From NCBI GenBank assembly GCA_002392835.1, contig DGHX01000068.1:6855-27828 (forward strand): a stretch of 20,974 bases of DNA, written 5' to 3'. Source of the stretch: Prevotella sp. UBA3837 (GTDB taxonomy: Bacteria > Bacteroidota > Bacteroidia > Bacteroidales > Bacteroidaceae). This document shows positions 13,892 to 20,884 of this stretch, one piece after another (position 1 is the first letter of the stretch; each line of letters starts with the position of its first letter). The position numbers were made by a program, and so were the translations under genes. A model generated the notes under the pieces. It did not search any database. It was not told the DNA's origin and saw only the letters and a program-made list of their open reading frames with translations.

Positions 13892-14517
13892 GATGGATGA
13901 AGGTGATAAGTTTATCATTTATCATTTTTCATTTATCATTTAGCGAAGCGCCGGCGCAGGTCCGCTTCGGCGTGAAGGGCGGCTTCCAGCTGGCATCGAT
14001 GCAGTTCAACAGCGACGACCTGCGCAGATCCAACCGCATGGGCTTCTTCATCGGCCCGTCGCTGAAGATAGGACTGCCCCTCACCGGACTGAATGTCGAT
14101 GCCTCGCTGCTCTACGACCAGCGCGACCTGCGGGTGCAGGGCGAGACCTTCCGCCAGCAGAGCCTGGTCTTCATGGGCGACATGCGCTGCGGCGTGGGCA
14201 TCGGCGAGGCCCTGGGCATCTTCCTGCTCGGAGGGCCGCAGTTCAGCTTCAACGTGGGCGACGACGTCAGCCACTGGTTCGCTGCCGACGGCGAGCTGCA
14301 TCAGTTCTCACTGCAGGAGACCATGCTCAGCTTCAACTTCGGCGCCGGCGTCACCCTGGCCCGACATTTCGAGGCCGCCCTGCGCTATAACATTCCTGTC
14401 GGCAAGACCGCCGACTTCACCTGGGGCGAACTCTCCGACGAGCTGCTTCAGCAGACCTGGCACCACGCCAAGACTCGCACCAACGCATGGAGTGTCTCCG
14501 TCACCTATTACTTCTGA
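13864..14517 (+). CDS. Outer-membrane beta-barrel protein, possibly PorT-like
   Basis: A 217-aa predicted outer-membrane beta-barrel of the OMP_b-brl_2 / PorT type. The signal peptide has core SLSFIIFHLSF and cleavage APA|Q (after residue 31). Mature VRFGVKGGFQLASM starts the barrel, alternating strands follow, and the protein ends in an aromatic-rich strand (WSVSVTYYF) as expected for BAM substrates. It lies 42 nt after gldN, so a T9SS role (PorT is a T9SS outer-membrane protein of similar size) is plausible, but a generic porin-like function cannot be excluded. ATG 13864 is inside a heptamer array; ATG 13897 would give a compact signal peptide (MKVISLSFII) and is an equally good start. A hairpin of 26 positions (25 complementary) spans this region. 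Confidence 0.82.
   Translation: MKNEKCTARRWMKVISLSFIIFHLSFSEAPAQVRFGVKGGFQLASMQFNSDDLRRSNRMGFFIGPSLKIGLPLTGLNVDASLLYDQRDLRVQGETFRQQSLVFMGDMRCGVGIGEALGIFLLGGPQFSFNVGDDVSHWFAADGELHQFSLQETMLSFNFGAGVTLARHFEAALRYNIPVGKTADFTWGELSDELLQQTWHHAKTRTNAWSVSVTYYF
13911..13951 (-). repeat. Heptamer element, inverted copy in signal peptide
   Basis: TTT, ATCATTT twice, TTCATTT, ATCATTT, AG, then the GCG-AAG-CGC hairpin (13943-13951). Positions 13916-13941 are complementary to 13855-13880 at 25 of 26 positions, with a 35-nt loop that includes ATG 13897. Confidence 0.85.
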
Positions 14518-14535
14518 CCCCACCGTGACCGCGCC

Positions 14536-16428
14536 ATGACCATCTTCCGTAGGCTCTTGCTTCCCCTTTCCCTCCTGCTCCCGCTGCTCTGTGCCTGTGG
14601 CCCCTCCCACCGCGAACGCCTTCAGCAGTTAGAGACCCTCGAGGCCCGCAACAGCGCCGACTCGCTGATGACCGACGACTCGCTGGCCACCGTCCTCGCT
14701 GAGTTCTTCGACGATCACGGCACGCCCAACGAGCGCATGCGCGCCCACTACATCCTGGGTCGCACCTACGCCGACCGCGGCGAGGCCCCCGCCGCCCTCG
14801 AGGCCTACCTCGACGCCGCAGCCAGCGCCGACACCACCGCCGCCGACTGCGACTGGGCCAAGCTCAGCCGCGTCTACGGCCAGATGTCGGCAGTGCTCTA
14901 CGACCAGAACCTCATGCAGGACTATCTCAGCGCTAGCGACAAATCCATCAGCAGCGCATGGCTGGCAAGGGACACGATACAGGCTCTGAACGGAATGGCA
15001 TATAAAATAGGAGCCTATATATTTCTTGAACAGGATAGTCTCGTCGTGAAAGCCTTTGATGAGGTATATGCCGCCATATCAAACTACTTTGGCCCGCAGT
15101 CAGCCGCCTGTTACTGCACTTTACCCGTGAAAAGCCTTCTGAAACTGGGCGAGACCGACAAGGCCATGCATTATCTTGATATCTACCGATACGAATCTGG
15201 CTATTTCGACTCACTTGGTAATATAGAGGCAGGCCGGGAGGTATACTACACTCTTCGTGGGTTGCTGTATACTGATATCCACCTGTATGACTCAGCCGAA
15301 TACTATTTCCGTAAGGAGCTTTTCTATGGACAGGATGTTGAAAATCAGAGCATGGGGGCAAATGGCCTGTCCAAACTGTTCCTGCGGATGCAGCATCCGG
15401 ACTCTGCAGCCAAATATGCTATTTATGCGTATGAAATGAATGATTCGGCAACAGCCCGGGCTGCCACGGAAATAGTAGAACGCACAAAGGCGCAGTATGA
15501 TTATAGCAGACACCAGCTTAAGGCTCATCAAGAATATGTGAGGGCAGAACGGCATAAGGAAGAGAACAGACTACTCTGTGTTGTTATTATTGCCCTGGCA
15601 GTTCTTGGTGTTTATGCCGTAAGGGTTTGGCGCAAGAAGCGCGAGTCGGCAAAGGAAGAGCTAAGCCGTAAGGAGGAGAAGCTGAAAGTCCTTTTGATGG
15701 ACTTACAGTCACACGAGACTGTTGAGCGTGAGTTGAAAGAAAGAATAGCCAGCCTTGGAACCATTATAGCTAATCAGCAAGCGTCAGCTGAGAGGTATCG
15801 CAAAAATGAGGAGAAACTCCATGAGTTGATTCATGCAGGCGAAGAGTCAATCAGGGCCAAGGATATAGAGCTAAGTGTTCTCAAATGTCATGAGGAAGAC
15901 TGGGAAAGGCTCTCACATGAGAAGTCAGAGGAAGCCGCCAAGAATCTTTCTGTAATGGACAGCCTTCGTGGAGAACTGGCACAGTTGCACGAAGAAATGT
16001 CATTGAAAGAGCAGCAAATAAGCAAGCTTAATGAGGAGATAGCAAGAACGGGCATTGCACGGAGGGATGAAAATGAAAGGACAGAGCGTGAGCTGAAAGA
16101 ATCTCAATATTATAAGTCCTTCAAGTCAATAATAGCTAAAGGCGGCTCCTTGACAAAGAGTGATTTTGATAGGCTTGATTCGATGACCAAGTCATTGCTG
16201 CCCTCATTCTATCAGTTCCTCTCTTCTAAAAGACACGCCCTGAATACTACTCAATACAGAATATGCCTCCTACTCCGTTTCCATCTGGATATCGGTCAGG
16301 TAGCAAACCTTCTCAATGTATCCCCTTCGTATGTTTCAAAAGCGAGCAAGGAGATACTGTTGAAATTCTTCGGTGAGCAAGGGAATGGCTTGCTTTTGAA
16401 GAAAAGACTTTCAGAAATACCAGAGTAG
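14536..16428 (+). CDS. TPR lipoprotein-like membrane regulator with C-terminal HTH
   Basis: A 630-aa Bacteroidales-type regulator. Residues 1-21 look like a lipoprotein signal (LLCAC, C21). Helical TPR-like repeats fill about 25-320 (RAHYILGRTYADRGEAPAALEAYLDA, TLPVKSLLKLGETDKAMHYLDIY). A transmembrane helix lies at about 346-366 (LLCVVIIALAVLGVYAV) with basic residues after it, then a long coiled coil at about 370-530. A C-terminal helix-turn-helix at about 565-610 (TTQYRICLLLRF, IGQVANLLNVSPSYVSKASKEI) resembles LuxR/sigma-4-like domains. Such proteins are thought to sense something in the periplasm with the TPR part and control nearby genes; here the likely target is the DUF3244-like gene downstream. 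Base composition shifts from GC-rich to AT-rich near 14940 (residue 135). It begins 18 nt after the previous gene. Confidence 0.85.
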   Translation: MTIFRRLLLPLSLLLPLLCACGPSHRERLQQLETLEARNSADSLMTDDSLATVLAEFFDDHGTPNERMRAHYILGRTYADRGEAPAALEAYLDAAASADTTAADCDWAKLSRVYGQMSAVLYDQNLMQDYLSASDKSISSAWLARDTIQALNGMAYKIGAYIFLEQDSLVVKAFDEVYAAISNYFGPQSAACYCTLPVKSLLKLGETDKAMHYLDIYRYESGYFDSLGNIEAGREVYYTLRGLLYTDIHLYDSAEYYFRKELFYGQDVENQSMGANGLSKLFLRMQHPDSAAKYAIYAYEMNDSATARAATEIVERTKAQYDYSRHQLKAHQEYVRAERHKEENRLLCVVIIALAVLGVYAVRVWRKKRESAKEELSRKEEKLKVLLMDLQSHETVERELKERIASLGTIIANQQASAERYRKNEEKLHELIHAGEESIRAKDIELSVLKCHEEDWERLSHEKSEEAAKNLSVMDSLRGELAQLHEEMSLKEQQISKLNEEIARTGIARRDENERTERELKESQYYKSFKSIIAKGGSLTKSDFDRLDSMTKSLLPSFYQFLSSKRHALNTTQYRICLLLRFHLDIGQVANLLNVSPSYVSKASKEILLKFFGEQGNGLLLKKRLSEIPE

Positions 16429-16435
16429 TCGCCTG

Positions 16436-16533
16436 GTTCATTTTTAGTTCATTTTTCTTTTTTGTATTACTAAGAACTTGTACTACAGTGTGTTGACTAT
16501 TGTTCAGTTCATTTTTAGTTCATTCTTTTTTGG
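16436..16533 (+). promoter_or_regulatory. GTTCAT direct repeats upstream of DUF3244-like gene
   Basis: GTTCATTTTTAGTTCATT occurs at 16436-16453 and again at 16507-16524, each containing two GTTCAT half-sites 11 bp apart and followed by a T-rich run ending TTTTTTG. The copies are 71 bp apart; the second ends 8 nt before the putative -33 element. The spacing suggests an operator for a DNA-binding protein, possibly the HTH regulator just upstream. Confidence 0.55.
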
Positions 16534-16540
16534 CTTGGAA

Positions 16541-16572
16541 TTTGTTTTTTGTTGCAATTCTCACTAAATTTG
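16541..16572 (+). promoter_or_regulatory. Consensus Bacteroidetes promoter for DUF3244-like gene
   Basis: TTTG at 16541-16544 and TAAATTTG at 16565-16572, separated by 20 nt, fit the -33/-7 consensus TTTG...TAnnTTTG. Transcription would start near 16580, about 30 nt before the ATG at 16611. Confidence 0.75.
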
Positions 16573-16610
16573 CAGCACTTTATTATCCGTCTTACAAAAA
16601 AGAATATGCT

Positions 16611-16985
16611 ATGAGAATGAAAAAGAATCTGAAGTGCTTTTCAGCAGTACTTGTTGCGGGGCTGTTGATGTTGGTGGGGAAGTCTTATGCATCAGAACAA
16701 ATCCCGCTTTCACCTGGTATCTTTAAGCCATTGCCTTCCATCCCACCGATTGGCAAAGCTCCAATTCAGGTTCCCGAGCTTTGGCAGGACGACCATGTGC
16801 TCACCTTCCAGTCGGCACACGCCGACCTTACACTCCGCCTGCTCGATGCCGGCGGCAATGAGGTGTACAGCATTCCTGTCAGTGCCTCCACCAATCTGGT
16901 AGTACTCCCGGCCACGCTCACCGGCAGCTACGTGCTACGCCTTGAGACCGACACCTATTATTTTATAGGTTACATCGTGCTCTGA
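16611..16985 (+). CDS. DUF3244-like small exported protein
   Basis: A 124-aa protein with a clear signal peptide (MRMKKNLKCFSAVLVAGLLMLVGKSYAS, cleavage near YAS|E). The mature part is about 95 residues with a single predicted beta-sandwich ending in GSYVLRLETDTYYFIGYIVL. The pattern (LTLRLLDAGGNEVYSIPV, then LPATLTGSYVLRL) resembles the DUF3244 family of small secreted Bacteroidales proteins, whose function is not known to me. The frame is open back to a TTG at 16500, but ATG 16611 is chosen because it follows a consensus promoter and starts a proper signal peptide. It lies downstream of a TPR-HTH regulator, a combination I recall as common in Bacteroides and Prevotella, so it is probably that regulator's target. 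Confidence 0.8.
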   Translation: MRMKKNLKCFSAVLVAGLLMLVGKSYASEQIPLSPGIFKPLPSIPPIGKAPIQVPELWQDDHVLTFQSAHADLTLRLLDAGGNEVYSIPVSASTNLVVLPATLTGSYVLRLETDTYYFIGYIVL

Positions 16986-17005
16986 CATCTATTTACTCTT
17001 ATTTG

Positions 17006-17027
17006 TGGTGGGAGATAGCTCCCACCA
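17006..17027 (+). terminator. Hairpin terminator after DUF3244-like gene
   Basis: A 9-bp perfect stem TGGTGGGAG / CTCCCACCA with loop ATAG, 20 nt after the stop codon. The downstream sequence is AT-rich but has no long T run, so it may be a terminator or a transcript-stabilising hairpin. Confidence 0.6.
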
Positions 17028-17074
17028 TACAATTATTTAGATTATTTGAATTGGTTTCATAATATAAGGTTTAT

Positions 17075-17317
17075 ATGACAGGATATAGAAACATACAGGA
17101 TGGGGGGCAGCCCATAACAGGCAATACGTTATCTACAATGATTCCAGTAACAGGATTCGAATGTATTCGTGAAGATATAGTTAATAGGAAAATTCTGGAC
17201 ATGGGTATCGCTATGTCGTTGTATGGCGCTGATGAAACCGTCAATTTAAGGGTAAAGCAAGACGGTGATGCCCTTGCTGAAGGTGAGTGCTACATGGCTG
17301 GACTCGAACAGATATGA
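17075..17317 (+). CDS. Small hypothetical protein
   Basis: An 80-aa frame that I do not recognise, opening with ATG 17075 (in-frame stop at 17060-17062). It has no signal peptide or membrane segment and a mixed, protein-like composition (IREDIVNRKILDMGIAMSLYGADETVNLRV). It lies between a hairpin terminator and the promoter of the LRR gene, with no clear promoter of its own. It could be a small cytosolic protein, a remnant of a larger gene, or chance. Confidence 0.35.
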   Translation: MTGYRNIQDGGQPITGNTLSTMIPVTGFECIREDIVNRKILDMGIAMSLYGADETVNLRVKQDGDALAEGECYMAGLEQI

Positions 17318-17347
17318 TAAAAAAACATAAAAAGGCGGATGCTTTCG

Positions 17348-17376
17348 TTGCAATTAAAAATAAAACACTATCTTTG
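17348..17376 (+). promoter_or_regulatory. Promoter of the BspA-like gene
   Basis: TATCTTTG at 17369-17376 matches TAnnTTTG, with TTG at 17348-17350 about 18 nt upstream as a possible -33 element. The inferred start near 17383 gives a leader of about 37 nt before ATG 17420. Confidence 0.7.
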
Positions 17377-17419
17377 TAGAATAAATTATTAATTAATCAC
17401 TTCAAAAACTGTAATCAAT

Positions 17420-20400
17420 ATGAAACCGTTCATTCTAAAAAGCTTCCTGATGTGCCTGATGGCAATGTTAGGTGCCAAGGCTTCAGCCTACGATTGTGTG
17501 GTTGATGGCATTTACTATAGTCTGAATGAGACAAAAGGTACAGCATCTGTCACGAGTGGTGACAATGGCAACAGCTATTCCGGCCAGGTGGATATTCCGT
17601 CAGCAATCACTTGGTCGGGCCGTGAATATGCTGTGACTGGGATAGGTGACCTTGCCTTTAATGACAGCAAAGGTCTTGCCGGTATTACCATTCCAAACAG
17701 CGTGACTCATTTGGGCTTCAGCCCATTTGAGAATTGTCCAAACCTCACCAGCATCATTATAGGCGATGGCGTCAGCAGGTTTGATATGTCTACGTTTAGG
17801 GGCTGTCCTGGCCTAATTACCCTTGTCGTAGGTGACGGCTTAGTCACAATTGGGGCTGATGCATTCAACTGTTTCGAAGCTTTAACGAACCTTACCTTGG
17901 GCAAAAACCTGAAGACTATCGAAGCGTATGCATTCAATAACTGCGCAAGCCTAAAAAATGTTGTCCTGCCCCAAAGCGTCACATATATAGGCAATAATGC
18001 TTTTTCCGCATGTTCTAACCTGACAAGTATCAATATACCAGAAAGCGTTACTGTCCTTGAGCTCAATGTGTTTGCTGACTGCAGAAGGCTAAGTGGCATA
18101 ACCATTCCTGACGGTGTGACATGGATAAAGAGAGGAGCTTTTTCTCGTTGTACAGGGCTGGTCAGTGTGACTATCCCGAAGAAAGTGGAGCGAATAGAGT
18201 ACAGGGCTTTCTCCGGTTGCAGCGGTCTGAAAAGTGCTGTTGTCAACGCATCCTATGTTGGTGAGGAGGTATTCAGAGATTGTGTCAATCTGGCCAGCCT
18301 GACCATAGGGGAAGATGTGAAATACATGTCTTACAGCGCTTTCTTGAACTGCCGAAACATGGAGACGATTGTCGTCAATCCGGCCAATACTGAATTTGAC
18401 TCGCGCGATAACTGCAATGCCATCATAAAGACATCAACAGGCATTATGATGTTTGGCTGCAAGAACACTGTTATCCCCAGTACAATAGGAACCTTGTCAA
18501 CAACGGCTTTCCATAACTGCGTAGGCCTTACCAGCATAGTTATTCCTAAGAATGTTACAAATATTTATAGAATTTCTTTGGATGCTGCTTGGAGCGGTAT
18601 GAGCAGCGGATTGTTCTATGGCTGTACCAATTTGGAAAAGATTGTCGTAGAGGAGGGAAATCCCAAATTTGACTCGCGTGACGGCTGCAATGCCATTATT
18701 GAGACTGGGAAAAACCAACTGCTGGCCGGGTGCAAGTCGACGGTCATTCCTGATAATGTGGTCGCTATCGGCGAAAATGCCTTTCACGGTTGCAGCAGCC
18801 TGACGAGCATCCGCATACCTGACGGTGTAGAAACCATCGGCAGTCATGCTTTTGCTGAGTGTTTTGGCTGTGTGTTTTTGTGCGACCGGCTGAATCCGCC
18901 GGTTGCCGAATCATCTGCCTTTCCTGATTATACGACGTCTGTCGGCATAGTTCCTGAAGAATCTGTTGAGGTTTATCGTAAAAGTAATGGATGGAAAGGC
19001 CTGGTTTTTAACTCCGGCCTCCTCAAAGTGAATACTACCCAGACAACGGCAGAGCTGACGTTTCATAAAGCTTTTTCCGACAATTGGGTTGAAATAGACA
19101 ATAAGATATACAAAGCTGATTCAGACAAACTTGTAATCGAAGGACTGCGTCCAAACAAGAACTACTCGCTCACAGTACACGGCACATACAATGACCGCGA
19201 GTTCGTGACAGTAAAAGACATAACCACAAAAACCGTTTCCCTTGGCGTGGAGCTAAAGGGATTTACCAATGTGACGGTAACGCTTAAAGGTACTATCACT
19301 AATGGTGATGCAGTAGTGAAAAGCTCAGGCTTTTATACTGAGGACAACAAGTTTATAGAAGGTGACGTGGTAAAGATAGAAGGCCTTGAACCCGGTAGGA
19401 AATATACCTTCACCTACTATGTGAAAACAACTGATGGCAGCCGGTTTACACGTGAAATCACTGCGCAGACGATAGGCATTACGCCTTCTTATGATACGTA
19501 TGGCGTAAGGCGGCCAACATCATATCAGATTCAGGTCAGTATGGGCTTGATCGATGCAACCTTAATAGACTATGGCTTTGAAGACCAACCTAACCAGCTG
19601 ATCGCCACATGGACTGGCCTCGAACCGCAGACGACCTACACCAAGTTATTCTACTACGAGACGAAGGAGGGCGGCAGAGCGACGAAGGAAGTCCGTTTCA
19701 CTACCGAACCCCTGACGCTTAGCACTCAGGCTCCTAAGATTGTAGCTCCAGGTCAGGTCATAGCGGTGGCAAAGACGAACATTGGCCCCGAGGAGGCCAA
19801 TGTGGGATTTGAGTGGCGCAGGACTGACTGGTCTGACGACGTCGCTTCAATTACGAGCGAGGCATTCATCTACGAGGACATGATGGAGGGGCCGATCAGT
19901 ATTAAGGATTTGGAGACGGAGTGGAAGTACAGGCCTTACTATGTGTCTGGCTCCGGCAAGTACCACTACGGTTGGTGGGAAGAGTTGTTACCCTCAGAGG
20001 ATAGCTATTACTCTCCGAATGTACATACCTCACGTACTGTTTCGTTGGACGGCAACAGGGCCAGCGTGCAGGGGTATGCCATGGCAGGAACTGACGAAGT
20101 GAAACGCCAGGGCTTCCTCTATTGGAAAAAACCGGCCACGGCCTATGCAGAGGGCTCACGGCCCGCTTTGGTGCCCGATGACGCGATGGCAGCGGATGCG
20201 GAAGGCTACATGATGACTGCTGAGCTGGACAATCTTGACTACTCGGAATGCTACTGGGTTGTTGCCTTTGTGGAAGCCACGAATGGAAAGTACTATTATG
20301 GCGAGCTGAGGAAATTCCAAACCGACGCAAACCCTGTCGGCGTTGATGAGCTGGTATCGTCGCCTTCAGCTGCCAGCGAGGAGGCTCGCTACAACATTCA

Positions 20401-20485
20401 AGGGCACAGGATACAATCGCCAGAAAAGGGGCTGAACATCATTCGTATGAGCGATGGCACAGTGAAGAAAGTCTTGGTGAGGTGA
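17420..20485 (+). CDS. BspA-like leucine-rich-repeat surface protein
   Basis: A 1021-aa secreted protein. The signal peptide MKPFILKSFLMCLMAMLGAKASA is cut near residue 23. About 15 LRR_5 (BspA/Treponema-type) repeats of about 23 residues (pattern IG..AF..C..LTSI.IP..V) fill about 71-490. Two insert blocks have the shared motif F-DSRD-CNAII...GC..TVIP. Beta-sandwich (fibronectin-III-like) domains follow at about 540-970, with motifs such as GLRPNKNYSLTVHGTY, GLEPGRKYTFTYYVKT and GLEPQTTYTKLFYYET. The C-terminus (YNIQGHRIQSPEKGLNIIRM...GTVKKVLVR) resembles the conserved end of many Prevotella secreted proteins and may act as a sorting signal, possibly for the T9SS encoded upstream. BspA-type proteins in oral species bind host matrix proteins or other bacteria; that role here is inferred. 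It has its own promoter and AT-rich codons unlike the T9SS operon. Confidence 0.9.
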   Translation: MKPFILKSFLMCLMAMLGAKASAYDCVVDGIYYSLNETKGTASVTSGDNGNSYSGQVDIPSAITWSGREYAVTGIGDLAFNDSKGLAGITIPNSVTHLGFSPFENCPNLTSIIIGDGVSRFDMSTFRGCPGLITLVVGDGLVTIGADAFNCFEALTNLTLGKNLKTIEAYAFNNCASLKNVVLPQSVTYIGNNAFSACSNLTSINIPESVTVLELNVFADCRRLSGITIPDGVTWIKRGAFSRCTGLVSVTIPKKVERIEYRAFSGCSGLKSAVVNASYVGEEVFRDCVNLASLTIGEDVKYMSYSAFLNCRNMETIVVNPANTEFDSRDNCNAIIKTSTGIMMFGCKNTVIPSTIGTLSTTAFHNCVGLTSIVIPKNVTNIYRISLDAAWSGMSSGLFYGCTNLEKIVVEEGNPKFDSRDGCNAIIETGKNQLLAGCKSTVIPDNVVAIGENAFHGCSSLTSIRIPDGVETIGSHAFAECFGCVFLCDRLNPPVAESSAFPDYTTSVGIVPEESVEVYRKSNGWKGLVFNSGLLKVNTTQTTAELTFHKAFSDNWVEIDNKIYKADSDKLVIEGLRPNKNYSLTVHGTYNDREFVTVKDITTKTVSLGVELKGFTNVTVTLKGTITNGDAVVKSSGFYTEDNKFIEGDVVKIEGLEPGRKYTFTYYVKTTDGSRFTREITAQTIGITPSYDTYGVRRPTSYQIQVSMGLIDATLIDYGFEDQPNQLIATWTGLEPQTTYTKLFYYETKEGGRATKEVRFTTEPLTLSTQAPKIVAPGQVIAVAKTNIGPEEANVGFEWRRTDWSDDVASITSEAFIYEDMMEGPISIKDLETEWKYRPYYVSGSGKYHYGWWEELLPSEDSYYSPNVHTSRTVSLDGNRASVQGYAMAGTDEVKRQGFLYWKKPATAYAEGSRPALVPDDAMAADAEGYMMTAELDNLDYSECYWVVAFVEATNGKYYYGELRKFQTDANPVGVDELVSSPSAASEEARYNIQGHRIQSPEKGLNIIRMSDGTVKKVLVR

Positions 20486-20486
20486 T

Positions 20487-20641
20487 TCAGCTGCCGCTCT
20501 TCAGGCGGTTGACCACGGTGACGACGGCCTGTGCCAGGTTGATGAAGGCCAGGCTGGAGACGGAGTCGGCGGCCAGGGGTGTGCCTTGGTCGCCGTTGTC
20601 GCAGACGCTCTGCACCAGTGGCAGCTGTGCCGGCAGATGGA
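20487..20641 (-). pseudogene. C-terminal remnant of an Mrp/NBP35-family ATPase
   Basis: Reading the minus strand, about 50 residues (PAQLPLVQSVCDNGDQGTPLA, then SLAFINLAQAVVTVVNRL) match the conserved end of Mrp/ApbC P-loop iron-sulfur carrier ATPases, which typically read GQIPLVQSI...GD.G.P.A and end in a helix like this. The rest of the gene, including the Walker A motif, is absent: upstream of about 20641 the frame continues into unrelated residues up to an ATG at 20699. Its stop codon is 1 nt from the LRR gene's stop, tail to tail. It is GC-rich like the older operons, so it is probably a native gene truncated by rearrangement. Confidence 0.55.
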
Positions 20642-20884
20642 CGGTTGTTGATGACTCTTCCTTTGACCAAAGCCTTGGGCGAGTCGAATTCTCCCGCAAA
20701 GCTTTCGCGCACGCGCGCGAGGCTTAACGCGAAAATAAGTTGCACTACTTGCACCTGAGTGCAGCGGAAGAGTTTGATTTGTAGTGGGTTAAGGCTGGGA
20801 AACGGGTGTGCTGTGAACGGATGTCGGCCCATGGGTGGAAATGCATGTTTGCGCAGTTTCACCAGCGGGTCGCTTTTTTTTCTG
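20642..20884. other. Region with no supported gene
   Basis: Short frames exist on both strands but none has a recognisable domain, promoter or signal. The stretch 20695-20730 has alternating CG (GCGCACGCGCGCGAGG) and there are clustered TGCA-type words near 20750-20763. I see no RNA gene. Confidence 0.4.

Noticed and set aside
16500..16610. N-terminal extension of the DUF3244-like protein starting at TTG 16500
   Set aside because: It overlaps the GTTCAT repeats and the consensus promoter; ATG 16611 starts a standard signal peptide.
20398..20862. 154-codon minus-strand frame at the right end
   Set aside because: It runs through the Mrp remnant in the wrong frame and overlaps the end of the LRR gene; no family resemblance that I can support.
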